A stretch of 11,072 nucleotides of DNA, taken from NCBI GenBank assembly GCA_003663355.1, contig QMZV01000021.1, positions 1 through 11,072 of the forward strand. The letters are read 5' to 3'. Both the position numbers and the translations under genes were made by a program. The stretch is from Candidatus Aenigmatarchaeota archaeon (GTDB lineage Archaea; Aenigmatarchaeota; Aenigmatarchaeia; QMZS01). Below, one piece after another: positions 1 through 5,959 of this stretch (within the stretch, counting starts at the first letter, position 1; each line of letters begins with the position of its first letter). Below the pieces are notes generated by a model. The model was not told the DNA's origin, ran no database searches, and saw only the letters and a program-made list of their open reading frames with translations.

Positions 1-945
1 CAAATCAAAAGGAATGAAAATTGTTTTATTCAATCTCTGGGTATAAAGAAATCTGATAATTGGTGGCTCAAAAATCTTTAGTAATTGAGAAATTGTTGCA
101 ACATTTCCTTTTGAACTTGACATTTTTTCTTTCTGCCCTTTTAAATGGATAAACTCATACATTGGTCCTATTGGAGGCTCATAATTAAAAATTTCTTTTG
201 AGATCAAGATTGAGGTATCAAAACTTCCTCCTTTTGATTTGTGTTCCTTTCCAGAACTCTCAAAATCAACTTTGAAGTAAGCCCATCTTGAAGCCCAGTC
301 AACTCTCCATTTCAGTTTCACTATTCTTCTTTTCCTAAAATCAATTTCGTTCTCAAATCCGCAATCACATTTGTAAGATATTTTGTAATCACCAAGATAT
401 TTTATTTTTGTGAAATCCTTCCCGCATTTTTCACAGTATAAATTTATTGGAAGCCAGTCATTCGGCAAAGGTTCAAGTCTAAATTTGTTTAAAATCTCTT
501 TGATTTTATCTGTTTTTTCAAGAGCAATTCTTATGTTTTCAATGAAAGTCCCGTTTTTATACAACTCTGTTGCTGAAAAATATTTTGGCTCAATTCCTAT
601 TTTTTTTATTTCTTCCTCAAGATTTGATTCAAAATGTTCTGCATAAGATTTGTGACAATTAAAAGGATCCGGAACTTTTGTTAATGGTTTTCCAATATAT
701 TCTTCAAACTCTTTTTTAATCCCTTTTGGAACTTTTCTAAACCTGTCAAAATCATCCCAAATATAGATAAACTTTGCTTTTTTACCTAATTTTAAGATTC
801 CTAAATAAACAAAATACTGAGTTAAAATTTCCCTGCAGTTTCCTATGTGAACTACACCTGAAGGAGTAATTCCGCTCTCAACAACATATTCCTCTTTATC
901 TCTTTTTTCAACAACTTGTTTTGCAAAAATATCTGCCCAGTGCAT
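1..945 (-). CDS. lysS: Lysyl-tRNA synthetase, class I (partial, C-terminus off the left edge)
   Basis: Charges tRNA-Lys with lysine in the cytoplasm. Reading from the ATG at 945 gives 315 residues before the window ends; the family is usually about 500-530 residues, so the anticodon-binding C-terminal part is missing. Visible motifs are the class I HIGN signature at residues 33-36, the stretch WDDFDRFRKVP typical of class I LysRS, a Cys pair at 171/174 with a second pair at 193/195 (probable zinc site in the insertion domain), and KMSSSKGN at 274-281. The HIGN/KMSKS pair places it in class I, the form used by most archaea, and not the class II enzyme of most bacteria. The next gene is the tRNA-Arg, divergent, 34 bp away. 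The frame is open throughout and the identification is secure; only the end is unknown. Confidence 0.95.
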   Translation of the reverse strand, partial: MHWADIFAKQVVEKRDKEEYVVESGITPSGVVHIGNCREILTQYFVYLGILKLGKKAKFIYIWDDFDRFRKVPKGIKKEFEEYIGKPLTKVPDPFNCHKSYAEHFESNLEEEIKKIGIEPKYFSATELYKNGTFIENIRIALEKTDKIKEILNKFRLEPLPNDWLPINLYCEKCGKDFTKIKYLGDYKISYKCDCGFENEIDFRKRRIVKLKWRVDWASRWAYFKVDFESSGKEHKSKGGSFDTSILISKEIFNYEPPIGPMYEFIHLKGQKEKMSSSKGNVATISQLLKIFEPPIIRFLYTQRLNKTIFIPFDL

Positions 946-950
946 AAATT

Positions 951-958
951 AATATAAG
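951..958 (+). promoter_or_regulatory. TATA-like box for tRNA-Arg
   Basis: AATATAAG is centred about 25 bp before the first base of the tRNA-Arg gene at 980, the usual spacing of an archaeal TATA box to a transcription start. The 34-bp spacer must also hold the promoter of the divergent lysS, for which I see no equally clear box. Position and composition are the only support. Confidence 0.45.
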
Positions 959-994
959 AATTTCTAATGGTTTGATTATGGGCCCGTAGCTCAA

Positions 995-1057
995 CCGACC
1001 CTTTTATTGGTTAAGTTGTCTAAAAAGCGTCGACGGAAAAATAAAAGGGCGGAGTAA
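995..1057 (+). other. tRNA intron 1 (D-loop, position 15/16)
   Basis: This 63-nt archaeal tRNA intron is defined by a bulge-helix-bulge. The 5' exon strand GCUC (989-992) pairs with the intron end GAGU (1052-1055). The 5' bulge is AAC, cut after AA (994/995), and the 3' bulge is AAU, cut after AA (1057/1058). The inner helix is CG/CG, a bulged A, then ten base pairs of CCCTTTTATT (999-1008) with AATAAAAGGG (1040-1049). The outer helix is weak. The central helix uses the 5' strand of the D-stem, so the D-arm cannot form until splicing. The interior contains a short palindrome around GTCGAC. I see no ORF in it. Confidence 0.87.
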
Positions 1058-1102
1058 TTGGATAGAGCACTGGACTTCGGATCCAGGTGTTGGGGGTTCG
1101 AA

Positions 1103-1157
1103 TAAGGCTTTCTTTCTCGAAAGAAACCCTTAAGCCAAAGAAAGGAAGATTCGAAAA
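1103..1157 (+). other. tRNA intron 2 (T-loop, position 59/60)
   Basis: This 55-nt intron is defined by a second bulge-helix-bulge. Exon UUCG (1097-1100) pairs with intron CGAA (1152-1155). Both bulges read AAU and are cut after AA (1102/1103 and 1157/1158). The outer helix is the T-stem GGGGG/CCUCC. The inner side has AA/UU, a small internal loop, then ten pairs of CTTTCTTTCT (1108-1117) with AGAAAGGAAG (1140-1149, one G-U). TTCGAA is repeated at both ends, so the DNA alone allows a slide of a few bases; the fold fixes the register. The loop can also form a local hairpin TTTCTTT/AAAGAAA. Confidence 0.88.
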
Positions 1158-1183
1158 TCCTCCCGGGCTCATATCTCTTTAAA

Positions 1184-1188
1184 TTTTT
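1184..1188 (+). terminator. Possible poly-T terminator after tRNA-Arg
   Basis: Five T residues lie 13 bp past the tRNA-Arg 3' end, in the 26-bp spacer before the convergent tpiA stop codon. Archaeal RNA polymerase terminates at such T-tracts, but this genome is T-rich everywhere, so the signal is weak. Confidence 0.3.
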
Positions 1189-1197
1189 GTAACTCTT

Positions 1198-1845
1198 TTA
1201 CAAAACCAAATTCAACAAAGCTTCTCTTTGATTTTCTGCTTTAACAACAGCACTTGCAACAAGAACTCCTTTTGCTCCCAATTCCTCTGCTTTTTTAACG
1301 TCTTTCTTTTTTGAAATTCCTGCACCGCAGAGAGGAATTATATCTGGGTTTAACTCTTTTAGAATTTCAACAAATCTTGAAACAAGTTCCGGTTTTGTTT
1401 GTGAAATTGATTTCCCTGTTCCAATAAGTTCGGGGTCTTCAAAAGCAATATAATCTGGGGAAAATTTTGAAATCTCCATTGCTTCTTTTATATCTGCAGC
1501 GCAGCAAACTGTTTTTAAATCTAATTGTTTTGCAAGATTTATACAAGCTTCTATTTGTTGTAAAGATAATTTCTTTTCAGAGTGATTAATTAAAGTGCCG
1601 ATCGCTCCTGCCTCTTTTATTGATTTTGGAAGAATAGAACCTGTATTTGAACCATAAGAAATTGCATCTATATGTTGCGATAGAGTTGGAACTATTTTTG
1701 CGATTTCTTTTAAATCAACAAATTGAGGAGCAGCCCAGATATCTACTTTAAGTTCTTCTCTTACATCAGAAATTATATTTGCCAATTTCAGAGCATTTAT
1801 TCCAGTTCCTTTCTCATAGGTTTTGAAATTTATTATATAGAGCAT
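1198..1845 (-). CDS. tpiA: Triosephosphate isomerase (archaeal type)
   Basis: Interconverts dihydroxyacetone phosphate and glyceraldehyde 3-phosphate in glycolysis and gluconeogenesis; cytoplasmic TIM barrel. With the ATG at 1845 the protein has 215 residues, matching the short archaeal form (about 220) and not the 250-residue bacterial one. Catalytic residues are in place: N6 and K8 in INFKTY, H88 in LINHSE, and E136 in FEDPELIGTG. Phosphate-binding loops are CGAG (about 173-176) and GVLVASAVVKA near the C-terminus. A TTG at 1860 would add five residues. I prefer the ATG because INFKTY then starts at residue 5, as in archaeal homologues, and because an AT-rich box near 1870 is about 25 bp upstream. 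tRNA-Ser lies 49 bp upstream in the same direction and could be co-transcribed. Confidence 0.96.
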   Translation of the reverse strand: MLYIINFKTYEKGTGINALKLANIISDVREELKVDIWAAPQFVDLKEIAKIVPTLSQHIDAISYGSNTGSILPKSIKEAGAIGTLINHSEKKLSLQQIEACINLAKQLDLKTVCCAADIKEAMEISKFSPDYIAFEDPELIGTGKSISQTKPELVSRFVEILKELNPDIIPLCGAGISKKKDVKKAEELGAKGVLVASAVVKAENQREALLNLVL

Positions 1846-1894
1846 AATTTTATTTTTCAAAATAATAAGATAAAAATTTCAGACAGAGAATTAG

Positions 1895-1978
1895 CGCCGG
1901 CGCTAGGATTCGAACCTAGATGTCCCAAAGGGACACGTGGTCTCGAGCCACGCCCATTAACCTTTCTGGCACGCCGGC
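1895..1978 (-). tRNA. tRNA-Ser(CGA)
   Basis: An 84-nt class II tRNA on the minus strand, no introns, no encoded CCA. The acceptor stem GCCGGCG pairs with CGCCGGC; the discriminator is G (position 1895). The D-arm has CCA/TGG. The anticodon stem CGTGG/CCACG carries loop CTCGAGA, giving anticodon CGA (1943-1945) for UCG codons. The long variable arm TGTCCC-TTT-GGGACA and discriminator G are serine features. The T-arm is CTAGG/CCTAG with loop TTCGAAT. Its 5' end lies 26 bp from the pgk start codon on the other strand. Confidence 0.97.
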
Positions 1979-2004
1979 ATAATATAATTTTATATGTTTT
2001 GTTT
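1979..2004. promoter_or_regulatory. 26-bp divergent promoter region, tRNA-Ser / pgk
   Basis: The whole space between the tRNA-Ser 5' end and the pgk ATG is A+T. ATAATATA at 1979-1986 is centred about 23 bp before the pgk start, fitting a TATA box for a leaderless or nearly leaderless mRNA. On the minus strand, CATATAAAAT (1988-1997) could serve the tRNA. The two promoters must overlap. Assignment rests on spacing only. Confidence 0.45.
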
Positions 2005-3210
2005 ATGGAGGAATTTTTTAGATTTAAGGATTTTGATTTTAAAAATAAAACAATTGCTTTAAGAGTTGATTTAAACCTTCCTTATAACTCCGAAACCAAA
2101 GAATTGTCTGAAAATCCGAGAGTGTATAAACATGTTGAAACAATTAAAAAATTGCAAGAGTCTGGAGCTAAAATTGTTGTATTATCGCATCAGGGAAGAA
2201 AGGGAAAATCTGATTTCATTTCCTTGGAAAAACACGCAGAGTTGCTGAAAAAATATCTTGGAAATGTAAAATTCATAAAATTTGGAGAAAGTTTTGATTA
2301 TATAGAGAAGATTAAGGAAAAAGAAGTGGTTTTATTGGATAATGTCCGTTTTTATGAAGATGAAACTGCAGATAAATCAATAGAAGAACATGCAAACAGT
2401 GAGTTAGTAAAAAAATTATCTCCTTTAATTGATTATTTTATTTTGGATGCTTTTTCTGTTTCTCATAGATGCCATGCAAGTGTTGTCGGATTTTCAACCT
2501 TGAAACCTTCTCTCCCCGGTCCTGTTTTTGAAACAGAACAAACAGAATTAGAGAAATTTCTAAAAAAAGTGGAAACTTCAAAAAATAATATTTTTATTTT
2601 GGGTGGAGCAAAGTTAGAAGAACCATTAGAAATAATTGACAATTTTCTAAATAAAGAGGTAAAAATTTTAACTACAGGGGTTTTGTCTCTTCTTTTTTTA
2701 ATTTCTAGAGGATATAAACTCGGAGAAGAAACTGAAAATTTTCTAAAGGAGAAAGGTTATCTAAATTTTCTTACAAAAATAGAAAAATTGAAAAACAATG
2801 AGAAAATAATAACCCCTTTGGATGTTGCTGTTGAAAGAGATGGAAACAGAATTGAAATTTTAGTAGAAAATCTGCCAACAAAGGAGAGAATATTGGATAT
2901 TGGACAAAAAACAATTGAGTTTTATGGAGAGATTATCAAAAACTCAACAAATGTCTTTATGAAGGGTCCTGCTGGAATTTACGAGAGAAAAAATTTTGAA
3001 TATGGAACAAAAAAACTTTTTGAAATTCTAAAAAACTTTAATTCTGTATTAGCAGGAGGAAATACAATTGATGCATTGAGTAAATTAAAAATTCCTTTTG
3101 ATGGATTTAATTATGTTTCTCTAGGGGGAGGCGCAGCAATAGAATTTCTAACAGGAAAAGAATTGCCGGGGATTAAAGCTCTTAAACAAAGTTTTGAAAA
3201 ATTCAAATAG
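2005..3210 (+). CDS. pgk: Phosphoglycerate kinase
   Basis: Transfers a phosphate between 1,3-bisphosphoglycerate and ADP to make 3-phosphoglycerate and ATP; a cytoplasmic two-domain hinge enzyme. The protein has 401 residues, the normal length. N-domain substrate residues are D22 and N24 in RVDLNLP, H62/R65 in SHQGR, R115 in DNVRF, and H154/R155 in DAFSVSHR. C-domain nucleotide residues are GGAK (200-203), KGPAG (320-324), AGGNT near the C-terminus, and LGGGAAIE (373-380). The start is the ATG at 2005. The frame stays open further upstream but runs through tRNA-Ser and the opposite strand of tpiA, so that part is not coding. It converges end to end with tmk: its stop at 3208-3210 directly touches the tmk stop. 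With tpiA nearby it forms a small central-carbon cluster. Confidence 0.97.
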   Translation: MEEFFRFKDFDFKNKTIALRVDLNLPYNSETKELSENPRVYKHVETIKKLQESGAKIVVLSHQGRKGKSDFISLEKHAELLKKYLGNVKFIKFGESFDYIEKIKEKEVVLLDNVRFYEDETADKSIEEHANSELVKKLSPLIDYFILDAFSVSHRCHASVVGFSTLKPSLPGPVFETEQTELEKFLKKVETSKNNIFILGGAKLEEPLEIIDNFLNKEVKILTTGVLSLLFLISRGYKLGEETENFLKEKGYLNFLTKIEKLKNNEKIITPLDVAVERDGNRIEILVENLPTKERILDIGQKTIEFYGEIIKNSTNVFMKGPAGIYERKNFEYGTKKLFEILKNFNSVLAGGNTIDALSKLKIPFDGFNYVSLGGGAAIEFLTGKELPGIKALKQSFEKFK

Positions 3211-3816
3211 TTAAAGAAAAGTCTCAATTTCTTTTCCTTTCATTCTCTCATTTACTATTTTTACAATTTTATCATGGACTTCTTCTATTGGTTTTTCTCC
3301 ATCAACTAAGACAACATTTTCTGAAACAAAACTTTCATAAACTTTCCAAATTTTTTCGAGTTTCTCCCTCTCCTCAAATAATTCAAAAGAAGGTCTGCTC
3401 TTTATTCTTTTTATGCAGGTTTCTGGAGAAACCTTCAACAGGATTGTTAAGTCCGGGTCCATAAATTTCTCATTTATTTTTTTCAGCCATTCTTGGTCTG
3501 CTTCCAAAGAACCAAAAGCTATTGAAGACAGTTTGTATCTATCAGAAATTACAACAAAGTTTTTTTTAAGTGCAGGATTTATTTCTTTTTCTAAGTGATG
3601 AGCTCTGTCAGCAGCGAAAAGCAATTGCAGGCATTCCATAGAACTTTTCCATTCATGCGTCAACTGCCCTCTTATCAAACCTCCAATTAAGTTGTTTGTA
3701 GGTTCTTTTGTTAATAACACAGATCTTTTTCTTAATTTAAAATGTCTTTCCAAGAGTTGCGCTTGGGTTGAACATCCGCTTCCATCAAGACCCTCAAATG
3801 AAATAAAAAAACCCAT
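3211..3816 (-). CDS. tmk: Thymidylate kinase-like protein with P-loop Lys replaced by Cys
   Basis: dTMP kinases phosphorylate dTMP to dTDP for DNA synthesis. The 201-residue length is typical, and the fold markers are clear: FEGLDGSG at 7-14, TKEPTN after strand 2, ISDRYKLSS (the DR(Y/H) motif), and RIKSRPSFELFEE in the LID region. The P-loop reads GLDGSGCST, with Cys15 (codon TGT at 3772-3774) where the Walker A lysine normally stands. The rest of the loop, including Ser16/Thr17, is kept. So either this lineage uses a variant P-loop, or the protein has lost or changed activity. Otherwise nothing looks degraded. The start is the ATG at 3816, with an AT-rich TATA-like stretch around 3831-3840. 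It lies 45 bp downstream of the YbaK-type gene. Confidence 0.87.
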   Translation of the reverse strand: MGFFISFEGLDGSGCSTQAQLLERHFKLRKRSVLLTKEPTNNLIGGLIRGQLTHEWKSSMECLQLLFAADRAHHLEKEINPALKKNFVVISDRYKLSSIAFGSLEADQEWLKKINEKFMDPDLTILLKVSPETCIKRIKSRPSFELFEEREKLEKIWKVYESFVSENVVLVDGEKPIEEVHDKIVKIVNERMKGKEIETFL

Positions 3817-3861
3817 AATTATTATAATAATTATTTAGTTATGCTCAATTGCTCGTGGGGG

Positions 3862-4332
3862 CTACTTAGAAAAATTTCCAAACCTTGGTTTAATCAAAGA
3901 AATTAAATCTCTTGGGTTAAGTTCCAATCCTGCTTTTGGATCTCCAGAACTAATATTAACTTTATCTTTTTTCATAATCGCATTGTCAAATAGGATTGGG
4001 ACTTCTGTTTTCAATAATAATGGAGGAATTGCCCCAATTTTATATCCTAAAATTTCCTCAATTTCTTGCTCGGATGCAAAACTCAATCTTTTACAATTCA
4101 TCATTTCTCTTACTTTTTCTGTGTCTACTCTTTTTTCTGATGTTATGCAAACAAGAAAATAATTTTTCTTTTTATCAACTAAAAGAATACATTTAATCAT
4201 TTCATCTAATGGAACATTTCTTTCTTTTGCTGCATCTTCGCAAGTGAAAACTGGTTTTTCGTGAGGAAGCAATCTATATTTAATTCCTTTTGAATCTAAT
4301 AATTGTGTGATTTTTGTTTCCATAATACTCAT
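3862..4332 (-). CDS. YbaK/EbsC-type aminoacyl-tRNA deacylase
   Basis: A stand-alone member of the YbaK/ProXp family, which hydrolyses misacylated tRNAs (for example Cys- or Ala-tRNA-Pro) in trans. It has 156 residues, the usual length of free-standing forms. Family features are HEKPVFTCEDAAK (24-36), the conserved lysine at 47 in MIKCILLVD, GAIPP (100-104), and the C-terminal SSGDPKAGLELNPRDLISL (128-146). Which mischarged tRNA it edits cannot be told from sequence by eye. An in-frame ATG at 4323 (Met4) is an alternative start: the box GTATACTA (4343-4350) is only about 14 bp before 4332 but about 23 bp before 4323, which would suit a leaderless mRNA like its neighbours. It lies upstream of tmk on the same strand. 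Confidence 0.88.
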   Translation of the reverse strand: MSIMETKITQLLDSKGIKYRLLPHEKPVFTCEDAAKERNVPLDEMIKCILLVDKKKNYFLVCITSEKRVDTEKVREMMNCKRLSFASEQEIEEILGYKIGAIPPLLLKTEVPILFDNAIMKKDKVNISSGDPKAGLELNPRDLISLIKPRFGNFSK

Positions 4333-4526
4333 TAATGATTAATAGTATACCAATTTTTCACCTTTGCTTGCAACTCGGAATTTTCTCTTTGGGAATGTTG
4401 TACTAAAATTCTGTCTTCCCTTCAGTCAGAGAGCATAACAGTGATTTAATAGTTTCGCTCGGTTGCACTTGCTTTACCTAAATCGGCTAATGCCAACTTC
4501 ATTAAATTGCATACATTAAAGAAGTT
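4333..4526. other. 194-bp intergenic region
   Basis: The largest gene-free stretch in the window, between the Toprim-like gene and the deacylase gene. It holds the deacylase TATA-like box (4343-4350) and a possible 9-bp stem CGGAATTTT (4376-4384) with AAAATTCTG (4405-4413, one G-U) around a 20-nt loop. It looks slightly richer in G+C than the other spacers. A reading frame of 18 codons at 4446-4502 (minus) is the only small ORF I noted. I recognise no tRNA, C/D-box or riboswitch here. Confidence 0.4.
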
Positions 4527-4982
4527 TCAATTTTCTATTTCAAAACATTCTCTTAGTTTTTTGAATCTTAAACTCTTGTTTCTTAAATCTTTTATTAACA
4601 GTTCAAATTTGGATATGTTGGCATTTATTACTGCGTGAAATTTGTTTTCTTCTGCTGGAAGTCTATAATCTTTTTCTAAATCAATTTTTCTCTCTTTTGC
4701 AGAATTTAGAATCCATTCTTCTAATCTCGGACACAAAACTATTAAGTAATTATTTCTTTTATCTCTTAATATTTTAATATTAGAACTTTCTTTTACTAAA
4801 TTAAATTCTTTCAGATAGGAAGGTTGTGAATGTCCTGGGTCTTCATCTATCATTCCCTTGCAATTATTTCTCTTTCTCAAACACTTTATTACTTTAGACT
4901 TATTCCCTGCATGTATAATTTCCTTTTTTGAAACAAATAAACTTGCTAATACAAAATCTGGTTTGCACTCAACATATATCAT
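4527..4982 (-). CDS. Small Toprim-like protein paired with ATPase
   Basis: 151 residues, function unknown. The N-terminal half looks like a minimal Toprim domain: a first strand ending in an acidic residue, YVECKPD (E5), then GNKSKVIKCL (26-35), then GMIDEDPG (43-50) with the DxD pair D46/D48. Toprim folds coordinate Mg2+ through such a Glu and DxD set and act as nucleases, primases or topoisomerases. The C-terminal half has LCPRLEEWILNSA (83-95) and a basic helical end. The gene starts inside the last codons of the ATPase gene (4-bp ATGA overlap), which implies translational coupling and a joint role. By analogy with other ATPase-Toprim pairs, a nuclease effector is plausible. The Toprim call is from motif reading only and should be treated as moderately sure. 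Confidence 0.65.
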   Translation of the reverse strand: MIYVECKPDFVLASLFVSKKEIIHAGNKSKVIKCLRKRNNCKGMIDEDPGHSQPSYLKEFNLVKESSNIKILRDKRNNYLIVLCPRLEEWILNSAKERKIDLEKDYRLPAEENKFHAVINANISKFELLIKDLRNKSLRFKKLRECFEIEN

Positions 4983-5941
4983 TTTTCTAAAAATCTCTCT
5001 ATGTTAAAAAACACATCCATTTTTCCATCAAGTATTTCTTCTTTTTCTTTTTCACTTAAAATCTTTATTTTTGTTTGATACTTTTCAAAAAAAGTTATAA
5101 AGATTGCGACATCATCTTTTGCGCTTTTTTCTAATACTGAAAGAAGAAAATAAGGATTGTGGGTTGAAATAAAAAATTGATTATTATTTTTATCTAATGC
5201 TATTAACTCAGCTAGATATTTTGTGTAATAGGGAAATGCATATGATTCTGGTTCTTCAAAAGTTAATATAGAATTTTTATTTGAATAAACTATGGCTAGA
5301 TAAAACACAATTCTTTGCAAGGTATCAGAAGCTAAAGAATAAGGAAGTGAAATAAAAACATCTTCGTATTGTTTTAATACTTCTATTTTTTTCTCTTGAG
5401 GCTTTAAAACTAATTTAAGCCCAAACCTGTTAAAAATTTCGCTAACAATAGTTCTTAGTTCTTTATTTGTTGAAAGAATTGCTAAAAGATTTTCCCCAAA
5501 TGGAGGTAAAAGAAAATCTGCTTCTTTTTTTGGGAAATTTTCCCTTATAACAAATTTGTAAAATTTGAACAATGATGGTTCTTGTGAATAGCTTGAAGTA
5601 CCAACAGCATTGTAATCATAATCAAAGTGAAAAATCTCTTTTTCTATTAAATGACAAGTCCCTTTAAACTTTCCATTCTTAAAACTAATTTCCAAAAGTC
5701 TATCATCAGCCTTTATTTTTATAGCATTTTCTAAATTCTCATCATAAAACAAATTACTCATGTTTTCAAATCTTACAAAATCTTTAAGATTTCCGTATTG
5801 TCCAAAAGAGAAAATTCCTAAGGCTTCTAAAATATTGGACTTTCCTGTATTTGGTTCCCCTATAAAAATATTTATTTTTTTGCATTTTAACTTCAAATTT
5901 CTAATAGATTTAAAATTATTTATTTCTAAATTTTTTATCAT
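4979..5941 (-). CDS. OLD/RecF-like ABC-type ATPase (AAA_21-like)
   Basis: 320 residues, an SMC/RecF/OLD-type ATPase without a long coiled coil. The N-terminal strand MIKNLEINNFKSI is typical of this group. Walker A is GEPNTGKS (28-35); the signature-like motif is SLASDTLQR (202-210); Walker B is ILTFEEPES (225-233) with tandem Glu 229/230; the switch His is 261 in STHNP. All ATPase elements look intact, so it should dimerise around ATP. The middle part (about 60-190) is poorly conserved to my eye. It overlaps the Toprim-like gene by 4 bp and starts 18 bp after the protease stop. In OLD, PARIS and RloAB-like systems such ATPases sense or scaffold and a Toprim or nuclease partner acts; this pair is shorter than those. 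Housekeeping repair is the other possibility. Confidence 0.85.
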   Translation of the reverse strand: MIKNLEINNFKSIRNLKLKCKKINIFIGEPNTGKSNILEALGIFSFGQYGNLKDFVRFENMSNLFYDENLENAIKIKADDRLLEISFKNGKFKGTCHLIEKEIFHFDYDYNAVGTSSYSQEPSLFKFYKFVIRENFPKKEADFLLPPFGENLLAILSTNKELRTIVSEIFNRFGLKLVLKPQEKKIEVLKQYEDVFISLPYSLASDTLQRIVFYLAIVYSNKNSILTFEEPESYAFPYYTKYLAELIALDKNNNQFFISTHNPYFLLSVLEKSAKDDVAIFITFFEKYQTKIKILSEKEKEEILDGKMDVFFNIERFLEK

Positions 5942-5959
5942 AATTATAGATTAAAAATT

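Larger units (their letters stand above)
980..1171 (+). tRNA. tRNA-Arg(UCG) with two introns (D-loop and T-loop)
   Basis: Three exons, 980-994, 1058-1102 and 1158-1171, give a 74-nt mature tRNA with no encoded CCA. The acceptor stem GGGCCCG pairs with CGGGCTC (one G-U pair), with discriminator A at 1171. The D-stem is GCTC/GAGC with loop AATTGGATA. The anticodon stem CTGGA/TCCAG carries loop CTTCGGA, so the anticodon is UCG (1077-1079), reading CGA arginine codons. The variable loop is GTGTT. The T-stem GGGGG pairs with CCTCC around loop TTCGAAT. The cloverleaf only forms once both insertions are removed. Both have a bulge-helix-bulge with 4-bp central helix and 3-nt bulges. Nothing interrupts the canonical 37/38 site. 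A20 in the D-loop fits arginine identity. The gene converges on tpiA. Confidence 0.93.

Noticed and set aside
410..646. Open frame on the plus strand inside lysS.
   Set aside because: It is the antisense shadow of a clear LysRS coding region. The same applies to plus-strand frames within tmk, the deacylase, the ATPase and DP1.
995..1060. Alternative splicing register for tRNA intron 1 giving a D-loop AACCGGATA.
   Set aside because: It gives a plausible D-loop, but the cut sites would not lie in 3-nt bulges; the register with cuts at 994/995 and 1057/1058 makes a canonical BHB.
980..1171. Reading the interrupted tRNA-Arg as a pseudogene or as fragments of a split tRNA.
   Set aside because: Every stem is intact after excision of two well-formed introns, and all exons lie in order on one strand within 192 bp.
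1723..2004. The pgk reading frame is open far upstream of 2005.
   Set aside because: That part lies over tRNA-Ser and opposite tpiA, and its translation has no PGK similarity. PGK homology begins right after the ATG at 2005.
3838..4436. GTTATGCTC occurs on the plus strand near 3839 and on the minus strand near 4435, either side of the deacylase gene.
   Set aside because: A single 9-mer inverted match over this distance is expected by chance, and the flanks do not continue the match; no sign of a mobile element.
4446..4502. An 18-codon ORF on the minus strand just after the Toprim-like gene.
   Set aside because: It is too short to support by itself, with no recognisable product or clear translation signal.
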